This document shows, piece after piece, positions 45,736 to 55,326 of a stretch of DNA of 64,000 nucleotides. Origin of the DNA: Microbotryum silenes-acaulis (lineage: Eukaryota; Basidiomycota; Microbotryomycetes; Microbotryales; Microbotryaceae); NCBI GenBank assembly GCA_003665825.1, contig QPFY01000014.1, positions 434,001 through 498,000 on the forward strand. The letters run 5' to 3'. Made by a program: the position numbers and the translations under genes. Numbering within the stretch: the stretch's first letter is position 1; the number at the start of each line of letters is the position of its first letter. A model generated the notes under the pieces. That model made no database searches and was not told the origin of the DNA. It saw nothing but the letters and a program-made list of their open reading frames with translations.

Positions 45736-45990
45736 TTGATAGCTTCTATGGTCGCTTCGACGATCCTGCACGCTTTCGTCTTCTGGCCGACCCAGGAACA
45801 CCTGCTGTATTGCACAGGCCTTGGCCTCAGTATGACCGCTTCCGGGTTCACGTTACTTGTGAGATTCGACATTGGGACTGGAAAGTTCGACAAATATTTC
45901 GAGCCGGCAATCCCTTGGATGTGAGTGACTTTGCCACAATATACCTAATCATCGGATCATTGGTGTCTTCCTCGCATATTCTCACAGCAA
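45736..45990 (+). pseudogene. Degenerate exon copy A of a small gene family
   Basis: Reads 'LLYCTGLGLSMTASGFTLLV' and 'RFDIGTGKFDKYFE', ending at a GTGAGTGACTTTGCC donor-like site. It matches the copies at about 46060-46463 (minus), 46660-47045 (plus) and 47075-47230 (minus). No complete gene is present. The 'GLGILLTGTGFTMV' segment looks hydrophobic. Family unknown. Confidence 0.55.
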
Positions 45991-46059
45991 AAAACTAGTT
46001 GACTCTCCTTGTGGCGACCGCAATCGTGCTCTACCAATCCTACAACACCCACTGATTGC

Positions 46060-47045
46060 TTGTCTGTTTGAAATCACCGTCGAATTCCGCCCCAATGTCG
46101 AACCTCTCAACCAAGGTAGATCTGACAGCCGTCACGAAGCATACAATCATCTCGTAAATTCAATACGAGAGGCAATCTCGAAGTCCACCTTTACGTTGGT
46201 GGCACACAGTATTGGTCGTACCCCTCGCTACGAAGCATGTCAACGGACGTTACCGTCAACCCCCTTGAAGTCCGCCTTGCGGTGGCATACAGCACTCGGC
46301 CCTTACTCATCGATCGCAGTCATCGGATGTCGCAGAAGGAAGTCGGGCCCGCACAAAAGAGTAACGCCACGAAGCTCACCGCCTTAACACCCGAATCCTC
46401 ACCGACCAGCCGTATCCTCATATCCTCGCAGAGACTGTCAAGCCGAGGACGCAATGCCTCCCACATCAGCAACTTTGCCACTCGCGCTTTAGTGCAATTT
46501 AGTGCAATTTAGCGCACTTTAGTGCCAAAAGCGCACTTTTTGTGAAATTTAGCTCGTTTTCTATAATCTCCGGTGCGCTAAATTGCACTAAGCGCGAGTG
46601 GCAAAGTTGCTGATGCCAAACCTTCAGCACAACAAGCGTCTGCGCACACTGTCGTCAGTGCGTTGCTCGTGGCTCGTCCTCCCCTCGATTGGCACGGACA
46701 ACAGTGTGCGCGACGCTTGTGATGCTGCAGCTCTGGTCGGAGGCATTGGTTCCTCGGCTTGGAATAGTCCCTGCGAGGATAGGAGGATACGGCTGCTCGG
46801 TGAGCGTCACGTTGGGGTGTCAAGGCGGTGGACTTCGTGGCGTTGCTCTTTTGCGCGGGTTTCTTGTCACCTGCTCCGCCTTTTGTTCTCTGGGCGACGG
46901 GCGTACCATGACGACCTGCTCTACCTCACCGGCCTCGGTATCCTTCTGACGGGCACCGGATTCACCATGGTCGAGAGGTTTGACATTGGGGCAAAATTCG
47001 ACGGTGATTTCAAGCAGACCAGCAACCAGTGGGTGTGAGTGACTT
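46060..47045. repeat. Imperfect inverted repeat of the degenerate family around a MITE
   Basis: The reverse complement of 46060-46463 matches 46730-47045. Shared blocks are 'GGAGGCATTG...CCTCGGCTTG', 'GGTGTYAAGGCGGTG', 'TTCGTGGCGTT' and 'GAGAGGTTYGACATTGGGGC'. The 152-bp MITE sits between the arms. A further foldback (arms 46632-46652 and 46700-46720, ACAAGCGTC...GACGCTTGT, one indel) lies just right of the MITE. The arms are diverged, so the inversion is older than the MITE insertion. Confidence 0.65.
46464..46615. mobile_element. 152-bp MITE, copy 2
   Basis: Same length and, by eye, one base different from copy 1 at 19557-19708. It begins CATCAGCAACTTTGCCACTC and ends with the complement. 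CCA directly flanks both ends, a possible 3-bp target duplication (copy 1 does not show the same). No coding capacity. Confidence 0.85.
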
Positions 47046-47118
47046 TGCCGGCCCCAATAAAGCTAATCCTCAGATCTGCATTAAGGTGTTCCAATTGGGG
47101 CCGGCAAAGTCACTCACA
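47034..47118. repeat. 85-bp foldback in a splice-donor-like site
   Basis: TGTGAGTGACTTTGCCGGCC... at 47034-47058 is matched by its complement at 47094-47118 (25-bp arms, 35-base centre). The left arm starts at the GTGAGT that ends the exon-like copy at 46660-47033. Sequence to the right (47119-47230) is the same gene family in inverted orientation, so the foldback is the junction of a head-to-head duplication. Confidence 0.7.
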
Positions 47119-47340
47119 TCAAATTGCTTTGGCTGTTTAAACTGTCGAATTCTGCCTAAATGTTGAACCTCTCAACCAAAGTGAGTCCGATAGCCGTCAT
47201 GAGGACACCGTGCTGTGTGCGGTACAGGAGATCGTCGTAGTCTACAGCGCCAGTCCAGCTGCAAAACGGCCGAGAAAGCTTTAGCGGGTCACCCAGCGAT
47301 GAAGCATTGCGAGCTCAACGCAGAAACCGTCATTACGCAC

Positions 47341-47711
47341 CGGTATGTTAGACAACTTGAAATTCATTACCCTTCCTCCCTGTGGACCCAGCCGCTTCAT
47401 CATTGCTGGCAGTATCCGTCGCGACTCGGGTAGCGTCTGCTGATTGAGCTGTGGCGAATGCGCGGGCGGGGGCGGAGGCGGAGGCGGCTTGCGAGCGTGG
47501 CGTCTGGCTGCTCCAGTGTGCAAGTCGGCCTGAGGAAAGGAGGTGAGGTCGGTAGCGGCAGCCGCTTGGATTCACGAACAGCCTCGAACAGTGGAAGGAG
47601 CTGAATATGGATGCATGATGAGAAGATACTCACCTCGACAATGCTTTCAAGTAGGCGAGGGCGTGTGTCAGCCCGGAGCGGGTGGGTGATGGCGGTGGGA
47701 AAGAGAGTCAT
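47341..47711 (-). CDS. Possible gene fragment, unknown product
   Basis: Two exons, 47711-47634 and 47529-47341, join in phase 0 across an intron GTGAGT...CCTCAG. The product begins 'MTLFPTAITHPLRADTRPRL' and continues 'LHTGAARRHARKPPPPPP', a proline run, then 'ESRRILPAMMKRLGPQGGRV'. A GTGCGT at 47335-47340 could be the next donor, but the following exon would fall in the foldback region and is not visible. I do not recognise the family. It may be the 5' part of a gene cut by the rearranged DNA to its left. Confidence 0.35.
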
Positions 47712-50500
47712 GGATCAACTCGGTTAAATACAAGAGGGGCATGTGATGTGATCAATCCGACGGCAAGTCGGCATTGGCGGATCGGCGGCTACCCCTCGGT
47801 TGGCCACAGAGAGGTGCTGAACGTTACCGCGCTCACTAACAGGGGGAACAGGGGGCTAGACGGTCAGCGGATGTGTCGGATTTGCCTGGCCGCTTGTTCC
47901 CCCAAGATGTCCCGCGGTCAACAATCTTTTCGTCCTCAGATATAAAGACGCTAACCATCACTCGCCCAGTTCTCACTGCATGCAGCTGCTATTACGCTTC
48001 TCACGAAGTACCCAGCGACTGGAGAGACTCTGACCTACTTCGAAGACTTCTCCAGTCACCCGCCGCCTCTGGTGCTACAGCAGATGTCATCCTCTGGCTT
48101 CTTTTCGTTGTGTTCTCTGCTCTTTAGAGCGCACGTATTTTTGAACCGCATGTTCCCTGCACCATGTATTTCTCTTTTGCTTGAAGATACCCGCAAAGCC
48201 TAGGAGAGCTCGGCCGATTCGGGAATGATGACGCGATGACGCCCAATGGCCAGTGGGGGGGCTTCGGCCTAGGCTCTCGCTTTCCCAGTGCTCTCCCCCG
48301 CTCTCTTCGAGGGGTCACTGATGTTGTTTCCATCATCGCGGCTCTGGTCTGACTTGTTGCGACCCTCCTGACCGGTCGCTGCCCACCTCACCTTCGAGTC
48401 CTTTCGTAAAGTCGACATCTCAGATCCACTGCCACTCTCACGCACCCTCACATCCACTCCCACACCCACACGGCACACACTCTCTCTCGCTTCCTCTCTC
48501 CACAACCAGGAAATCAAAATGTAGGACCCACCGACAGTGCGAGGCTCCCATCTCCTTCGGTGATTTGCTCGTCTCCTCTCCTGACTGCAGTGCCCGCTGA
48601 ACCCTCGCTCGATCGTCGGCTAATCCTTTTCGCCTGCCTCAGCTCGCAGCGGGCATCCTCCCCATTCTGTTCAATCTCAGCTAGATCAGCCTCAAACTAT
48701 ACTCTTTCACCACACTATACTTTGACCCAACCTCTTACATCTCCGTCGAGCTCAGCTTGGTCCAGTGGGGTGGTTTGGCCATGCAACCCTCGCAAGTTTC
48801 AGAGCGGAGTTTAAGGGCCTGCATCTAACGCACGCGGCCAATAAGTCATGAGTGGGGGTCGCTAATCCCTCCCTTCCTGGCACTACTCCAGATCATCTGA
48901 GCTTACCAGGGTATATGAACCCAGACGCCGTCTGGTCATGGCCACCATGCCTATGGCTTCTTCCGCCTCGACCTCCCAAATCGTTGCGCTCTCGCTCAAA
49001 TTGAAGTCGCACATCTGTTGAGAATATACAGTTTTGTACCGTCCTTCTGGTCATAATATGGTACTTGGGATTGAGCCCAATGTCGTGTTATTCGTTCCTC
49101 TGATAATTCAATCTCCTTACTTTATTAGTCTCTAAACCAGTGGGATCCCGTCAAATTAACGGGCGGATGAAATTCAAAGCGCATGAGAATCGAAGAACAG
49201 TCTACATGATTTCAGCAGAGGTAAACAAAAACAACAAAAAACGCAAAGATTTTCCATTCATCTCCGAAACAGCCTGCCCATTCAAACATTCGTGCAATGA
49301 GATCTGGACGGTGGCATGCTTTGTCGTTCGGCCACAGTGCAACCTTGATTTCCGGCCATTCGCGAATGGAGTCGCGCGTCACCGTGATGAACAGCACGGA
49401 GGCTTTCCATGTTTGACAACGCACGCCATCGTAGCGTCCGTGCAAGTAGTACGCAAAGAATTGTGAACCTGACACCGCTGGCGCGCCGCATCACGTGACA
49501 GACGCCAGCCCGCGCGTCAGGCGTCAGGCGTCAGGCGTCAGGCGGAGCTCTGCTGTAGAAGCAATGTCATGCAAAGCCACGCGCTTGCCGTCCATTAAAT
49601 ACAATCTAAGTGTAAACACTGTTTGACATCAACGAAAACGTGAAGGAAAATACTGGGAACGCTGTAGCTTCGTTCGACCGGCACGAAAAATACAAAAGCT
49701 GCCACAGAGGTTGTACATGACTTCTGATCGGAGCATGGACACCACAGGCAGGTGCGGCAGACACAACAGTATGCTGGTACATCCACCACATGCGGCCCTC
49801 CGGGCCGCAACCTACTCAAAAATAGCGATTTTAGGTACATTCCTTAACTCACCTTTTTATATATAGAGAGGTAGTAATCTGTTTCTTAGGCGCTTTACGC
49901 TTCTCTATCTAGCCTTCCGAAAGTTTGCCTCTTTCAAGTCTCCGGCTACTCTGTTCTAGTCCCTGTTCATTGGACTGAGTCGTGGTCATCGTCAGATTCC
50001 ACTTGAGACATCCATACATCATACAAATGGAGCTGAAGCTGGTTTCATGCAACTCGTCCCCGTCATCTTCCGGAGCACGTCCTCTCCGGCAACTTCGGAA
50101 AGTCGTACATTGTAGACTTCACCATATTGGTGATACCCTCAACAGCATCGGTAAACTGAGCGAGTGGACGCCGCAATCGCACATCTAGCAGCAGAGCAAG
50201 CTCAACTGTAGACCTTGTTCAAACTCTTGCTGACTTGTGCGACACATACCCACCTCATCTACTTGCGCCTTGAAGTGCTCGGTCGATTTTCCTCGGCCAA
50301 TCGTGAGTTTCCCTCGGGCTGAGGGTCCCCACTTGTGTGTGCCCCACTTTGGCGCTATTGAGGTCGGCGCTGGTGGTCGTCTCGGCATCGGCTCTTTGGC
50401 TCTCCCGCGCGGATCATCGTCTTTTCGGTCCCCACCTCCGCCTACACCCTTCTTCTCTCCCACTTCTACGGAGCTAAGTGCGCTATTCATCCTCTAGCAC
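47712..50500. other. Gene-poor stretch
   Basis: No supported gene. At 48430-48530 a CT/CACAC-rich promoter-like tract runs into 'ATCAAAATGTAGG', which looks like a start codon followed at once by a stop or a donor (GTAGGA), perhaps a dead first exon. At 49514-49541 GCGTCAG is repeated four times. AT-rich DNA lies around 49840-49870. Open frames at 49140-49466 and 50237-50497 have no family motif. Confidence 0.4.
49514..49541 (+). repeat. 7-bp tandem repeat, four units
   Basis: GCGTCAG repeated four times in a gene-free stretch. Confidence 0.85.
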
Positions 50501-52218
50501 ATGCGCTCCTCTTCAGCCGTAGACGCGCAACAACGACCACAAGACGAGATGAAAGCGCTGATCCTCGAACAGACCGCCGGCGACTTCAAACCCGGACCAA
50601 AGTGCTACCACCCGGCCAAGGTCGCCCATCTCCCGGTGCCCATCGCCGAACAAGGGCAAGTCTTGGTCAAGATCATCGCCGCTGCTTTCAACCATAGGTG
50701 AGCCGGGAACTTTACTCGGCGGGACTTGGGGTGAGACTGAGGCTGACTTGAATCCTACGACACCGCAGGGATTTGTTCATTCGTCAGAGTGGGTCCTCGT
50801 TCCTCACCACCGCTTGCACGTGGCCCGGAGTCCGACATATTCAGATTTTGCGTTTCGAGGTGTTGGGAATGCTACAAAGGCCCTAGACAAGTTCGGTCTG
50901 GCCTAGGAGCCACGATCGAGATATTGCACACTGACACTCGCCCTCCGGATACTCCACACTCCGACCAGGCCTCTACCCCGGTGTGATCTTTTCGACGCCC
51001 GAGCAGCCCTCTATTTTTGGGGCCGACGCTGTCGGTATCGTCAAATCCCCGAACCACCCTCTGCACAGCAAAGCGGTTTTAGTCGCCCCAGCCGTGAACT
51101 GGTTGTCGTCGCTCCTCGGACCCGATCAGAAGCAACCTTTCGGTATCTTGGGCAACGTTCGTCAGACGGGTGGAAGGGGCACTTTCGCCGAGTATGTCGT
51201 CGTCGAGAAGGACGATTTGATCGAATGCCCCGCTCATCTGACCAAGGGCGGTAAGCAAGGGTGGTGTGAAGCGGCGGCAGCACCGTTGGGTGGATTGACC
51301 GCGTACCGGTCAGTCAGGACTTTCGAAAGTTTTGTTGGGAATTACCCAAGCAGCGTCTAACGAAATGTTCTTCCTTCTCCACCAGCGCGGTCTTCACCAA
51401 GGCCAAGGTCGAAAAGGGTCACAACGTCTTGATCACCGGTATCGGTGGAGGTGTCGCCATCACGGCATTGCAATTCTGTGTCGCCGCCGGTACGTAATTC
51501 ACCTCTGTTCAGCACCGCTTCGACGCGACGAGACGAGGTTTGGAAGCTGATGCGCTTGTCCCATCTTTCTGGTGTTTAGGTGCCAATGTCTGGGTGAGTG
51601 TGTGGTGTCTTTCGGTGCGTTGCAGTCCTCGCATCTGAGATTGCCTTCATCTCTGCCTCTCGACGACAGGTCTCCTCGAGCTCTGAACAAAAGATTCAAC
51701 GTGCCGTCGAACTCGGAGCCAAAGGTGGCATCAACTACAAGGACGCTACCTGGCCTAAACAACTCCAAGCTCTGCTCCCCAAGGACCGCCCTTATCTCGA
51801 CAGTGTCGTCGATTCAGGCGGAGGCCCGATCGCGACTCAGGTCAGTCGCCTCCTCAAAGACGGCGGCATCGTCTCCTGCTATGGGCAAACGACGGGCCAA
51901 GAAGTCGGCATCAACATGGGCTTCGTACTGAAGAACCAAGAATACAAAGGTTCGACGATGGGTTCGAGGGAGGAATTCTTTGAGAGCGTCAAGTTTACGG
52001 ATCGTCATGGGATCCGACCGGTCGTGGCGGATGTTTTGGACGGGTTGGAGGAGGCGGAGAAGGGCTTTGAGATCTTGAAGAAGGGCTCGCAGTTTGGAAA
52101 GGTGAGATGGGCCGTTGTTATGCGGGGGGGTTGACGTATCGATGGAGCTGACTCTTGCCTTTCTCGCCCGGCACAGATTGTGATCTACTTGGGGGAGGAG
52201 CAGAAGCACAAGTCGTAA
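50501..52218 (+). CDS. MDR-superfamily oxidoreductase (zinc-type ADH-like, quinone-reductase-like)
   Basis: Seven exons (50501-50697, 50769-50788, 50969-51308, 51386-51489, 51580-51593, 51670-52101, 52177-52218) give 382 residues. Landmarks: 'MKALILEQTAG', 'PIAEQGQVLVKIIAAAFNHR', 'DLFIRQ', 'GADAVGIV', 'GTFAEYVVV', 'AAAPLGGLTAY', the coenzyme motif 'VLITGIGGGVAITALQF', 'GAKGGINYKD' and 'VVDSGGG'. The catalytic and structural zinc cysteines of true alcohol dehydrogenases are not evident, so a zinc-free NADPH-dependent reductase is more likely. Exons 2 (20 nt) and 5 (14 nt) are microexons supplying 'RDLFIRQ' and 'GANVW'. The start may be 50501 or the ATG at 50549, which aligns better with the family. 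Confidence 0.85.
50769..50788 (+). other. 20-nt microexon of the MDR gene
   Basis: GGATTTGTTCATTCGTCAGA lies between CCGCAG and GTGGGT. It completes Arg and adds Asp-Leu-Phe-Ile-Arg-Gln, the conserved N-terminal motif of the family before 'YPG'. Confidence 0.85.
51580..51593 (+). other. 14-nt microexon of the MDR gene
   Basis: GTGCCAATGTCTGG lies between TTTAG and GTGAGT. It codes for the Gly-Ala-Asn-Val-Trp step (beta-2 of the Rossmann fold) that joins 'FCVAA' to 'VSSSSEQK'. The two flanking introns are 90 and 76 nt. Confidence 0.85.
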
Positions 52219-52828
52219 AGTGCAGGATGCGCTGCCGAAGCATTTTACGCTTTCAAGTGTGTTTTTTGCTCTGTTGTATGACTCTGACAGTTTGTGGATG
52301 CAATGTGAATATGAAAAGAATTTCGCTTATCACCGAGCATTGACTCCGAGCGACGTTTCCGTCTCTTTTCCTTTCGTGAAGACGAGGGTGTAGTGTAGCA
52401 GGTAGAATGATTCTTAGTCTGGTATCGCGGTCGAGTTCTGTGGAGATTCGATCTTGCGGAATGGGTAATCGGGTGTGAAGACCACCCGACGCCATAAATG
52501 TCGTGAGTCAGCCTCGGAGAATTCGGCGATTCGGGATTGGCCGAGTCGGTTTTGGCGACGGGACTGGATCATCAGTCGCTCTGGCTTCGGCCTCTCGCCT
52601 TCCGCGCTCGTACACACTACATCGCACGTCTTTGCCACCGTTCGCTGGCTCCGTGTGTCGGATTCGAGCGTTCCCTGTACCTGTACCGATCGGGATCATA
52701 CACCTCGGCACCGCGTGCAGCTCAGCTTTACGCTTCATCGCTCACGTGCAGTGGTCGTCGCCACCAGCAGCAGCCAGCTGTCCACGCGCTCGGATCACGG
52801 CCTTCTTATCCCCTAAACCTCACTCGTC
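52219..52828. other. Intergenic, upstream of NAR1
   Basis: No gene. It should hold the NAR1 promoter. No specific element recognised. Confidence 0.45.
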
Positions 52829-55173
52829 ATGTCACTCTCGGCTGGACTGGTGAGTTGCATACTCTCACATCACTCCCCTGTTCTGAACCCCCCCCCACTG
52901 ACAGACGTTGTCCTCACCTACCCCATCTCTTCTCAGACGCTGACCGATCTGAACGACTACCTCGCGCCTTCGCAACTGTGCATCAAACCCGTCGAGATGG
53001 TCGAGGACACCGATCCCGACGAGGAAGAAGCCAACAAGCTTGCGAACGATCCTGCTTCTAAAGCCAATGTGAGCCAGAGCGTTTCGGCGGACTGATCGGG
53101 ATGAGCTGCTGACCGATCCCGACGATCGTGCAAAGATGGAAATTATGATCGATGCTTCGACGCTTGCCTACTATGAGAAAGCGAGCAACGGAACCAAAGT
53201 CAAGAAACTCAAGAAAGCGGAAATCACACTCAATGATTGTCTTGCCTGCTCGTGAGTCGAGCGAAGACGAGAGCAAACTTTGCTTTTCACCGAGCTGACG
53301 TCATGACTCGATGCTCATACAGTGGCTGCATCACCTCCGCCGAATCGGTACTCGTCCAGATGCAATCCCACCAAGAGGTTGAGCGAATGATCAAAGAGAG
53401 ACCAGTGAGTCACCACACGCTCCCATTCTTCTTTGGGCCGAAACTGACAAAGGCGAATTCTCCCCGTGCAGGATCTTACCCCGATCATGTCCATCTCGCC
53501 ACAAAGCATCGCCAGTCTGGCGGCCTTGCATGACTTGTCGCTAGAAGATACTATCAAAGGTTTACGTCTGTACTTCAAGCGACAGCTCGGCTTCCAGTGA
53601 GTCTATGACCAGAACGCGTACTTACACTCGATCGCCGCCCTGACCAATACCGTCTGACTGCGTGGGCAAGCCTCGTCTTCGACACCACATTCGCCCGTTC
53701 CATCTCGCTCCTCGAGAACCGTCTCGAATTTCTCGAACGTCGAACCCACGCCGAACAAAACCCCGCCAAGCCCTCCCCGTCCGTACTCTCCACTTCTACA
53801 AATTCGCCAACCTCGTCCTCGACCGGTCCATTACCGATCCTCAGTTCGGCATGTCCTGGATGGATTTGCTATGCCGAAAAGACGCACGGAGAGTTGTTGC
53901 CTTTTGTTAGCAACGTCAAGAGTCCACAGGCGATGATGGGGACTTTGGTTAAGGGTGGGAGAGTGGCGAAGAGATTGGGACTTGGGTGAGCGATTATTCT
54001 GCTGCTGGGTAGGAGCGTCGAAATCCATGCTGATCGTTTATTATTTACCACAGACCGGACGAGATCTACCATGTTAGCGTCATGCCCTGCTACGACAAAA
54101 AACTCGAAGCCTCCCGACCCGACTTTGCGACACCTTTCGTCCTCGACCCTTCGTCGTCGTCGGCCAAAGCCCCAACTTCTCCCGTTCGTTCTCCCGTTCG
54201 TGACGTCGATTGTGTACTTACGACGGGAGAGGTCAACACGATGATCACCGCCTCTGGGACGACCTTGAGTCGATTGGCGAAGGAATCGGATGACTTGGGA
54301 GCATCAGAATCCGAGTACTTCCCTTCGACCCTTTTGTCGCCTCGCTCGAGCGATCCATCGACCTCCACCTCCTCGGGTGGTTATTTTCAAAACGCCATCC
54401 TCGCCATCCTGTCGAACCTTCCTCCAGAAACCTATCCCGAACTCCACGTTGACCTTAAACGATTACGCAACGACAACTCGGTCCAATCGACGCTCTATCG
54501 CAAAGATCAAGTGCTCGTTAAAGTGGCCAAATCGTACGGTTTGCATAACCTTCATACGATCGTCAAGAAATTGGGACGAGAGTTCGGTATCTCGGTTAGT
54601 GCAGGGGCGGCGGGGAGAGCTCCTCCTTCGATGAGAGGTGCAAGTGGGTATGGGAGTAAGACCAAGGTGGGGTTAGGCAAGGAGAAGGAAAGGGACGTCG
54701 AGTTCATTGAGGTCATGGCTTGTCCGAGTGGCTGCCTCAATGGCGGTGGACAGATCCCGACGCCGTCCAACTCGGCTGCTGCGAGGAGGTGGGAAGTTGA
54801 TCAGGAAGGGATGCCGGATGTTGCGTTGACGGAGATGAAGGAGGAGGAAACAGGTGGCATGGATTTGGATGGGGGAGGGGAAGATCGTAAGGTGTTGAGC
54901 TCGGTCGAATGGGTCAACAAGGTCGAGCAGAAATACTGGAGCGTGTCCAGCACGACACCCGCACCACCGAGTGACAAGGAAGCGAATTTGGATCCGAGTA
55001 TAGTGCCGTACATCCGACATCTTCGAGGCCTTCAGGAGGAAGAAAAGGAAGTCAGAGCTTGCTTGGAGGAACTGGTTGAAGGCGGAGGGAGTGAGCGGAG
55101 GAAGGAGCTGCTGAGGACGAGTTATCGCGCTTTGGAGAAGGAGGAGACGAATGGGTTGGCGGTGGTGTGGTAG
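52829..55173 (+). CDS. NAR1: Cytosolic Fe-S cluster assembly factor Nar1
   Basis: Seven exons (52829-52849, 52937-53068, 53136-53251, 53323-53404, 53472-53596, 53671-53985, 54054-55173) give 636 residues. The first exon is only 21 nt. N-terminal cluster ligands: C22, C86, C89 and C92 ('[10 protein letters not shown]'). Hydrogenase-like cluster motifs: '[17 protein letters not shown]', 'KSPQAMMG', '[15 protein letters not shown]', 'VLTTGE' and '[12 protein letters not shown]'. Nar1 is the iron-only-hydrogenase-like protein of the CIA pathway, linking early scaffolds to the targeting complex. Slightly longer than yeast Nar1 because of a Ser-rich insertion around residue 340 and an acidic insertion near the C-terminus. 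Functionally linked to the Grx3/4 gene elsewhere in the window. Confidence 0.95.
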
Positions 55174-55326
55174 GACGGTCTCTCGCGTTGTTGGAATGCA
55201 TAATATGAGACAGAACGTTTCATGCGCCGCACAATTGCTTCTCATGGTCAACATCAATACAATGAATTGGTTAATGAGACAGAATATACCCCACGAGAGC
55301 TCTTTGTCCCAACACGGGAACCTTAA

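Noticed and set aside
48520..48814. A gene starting at the ATG after the CT-rich tract near 48520
   Set aside because: The ATG is followed at once by TAG; no splice model gave a convincing product.
49514..49541. Tandem GCGTCAG considered as a CRISPR-like or telomeric repeat
   Set aside because: Head-to-tail units without spacers, only four copies, and not a known telomere motif; a simple minisatellite.
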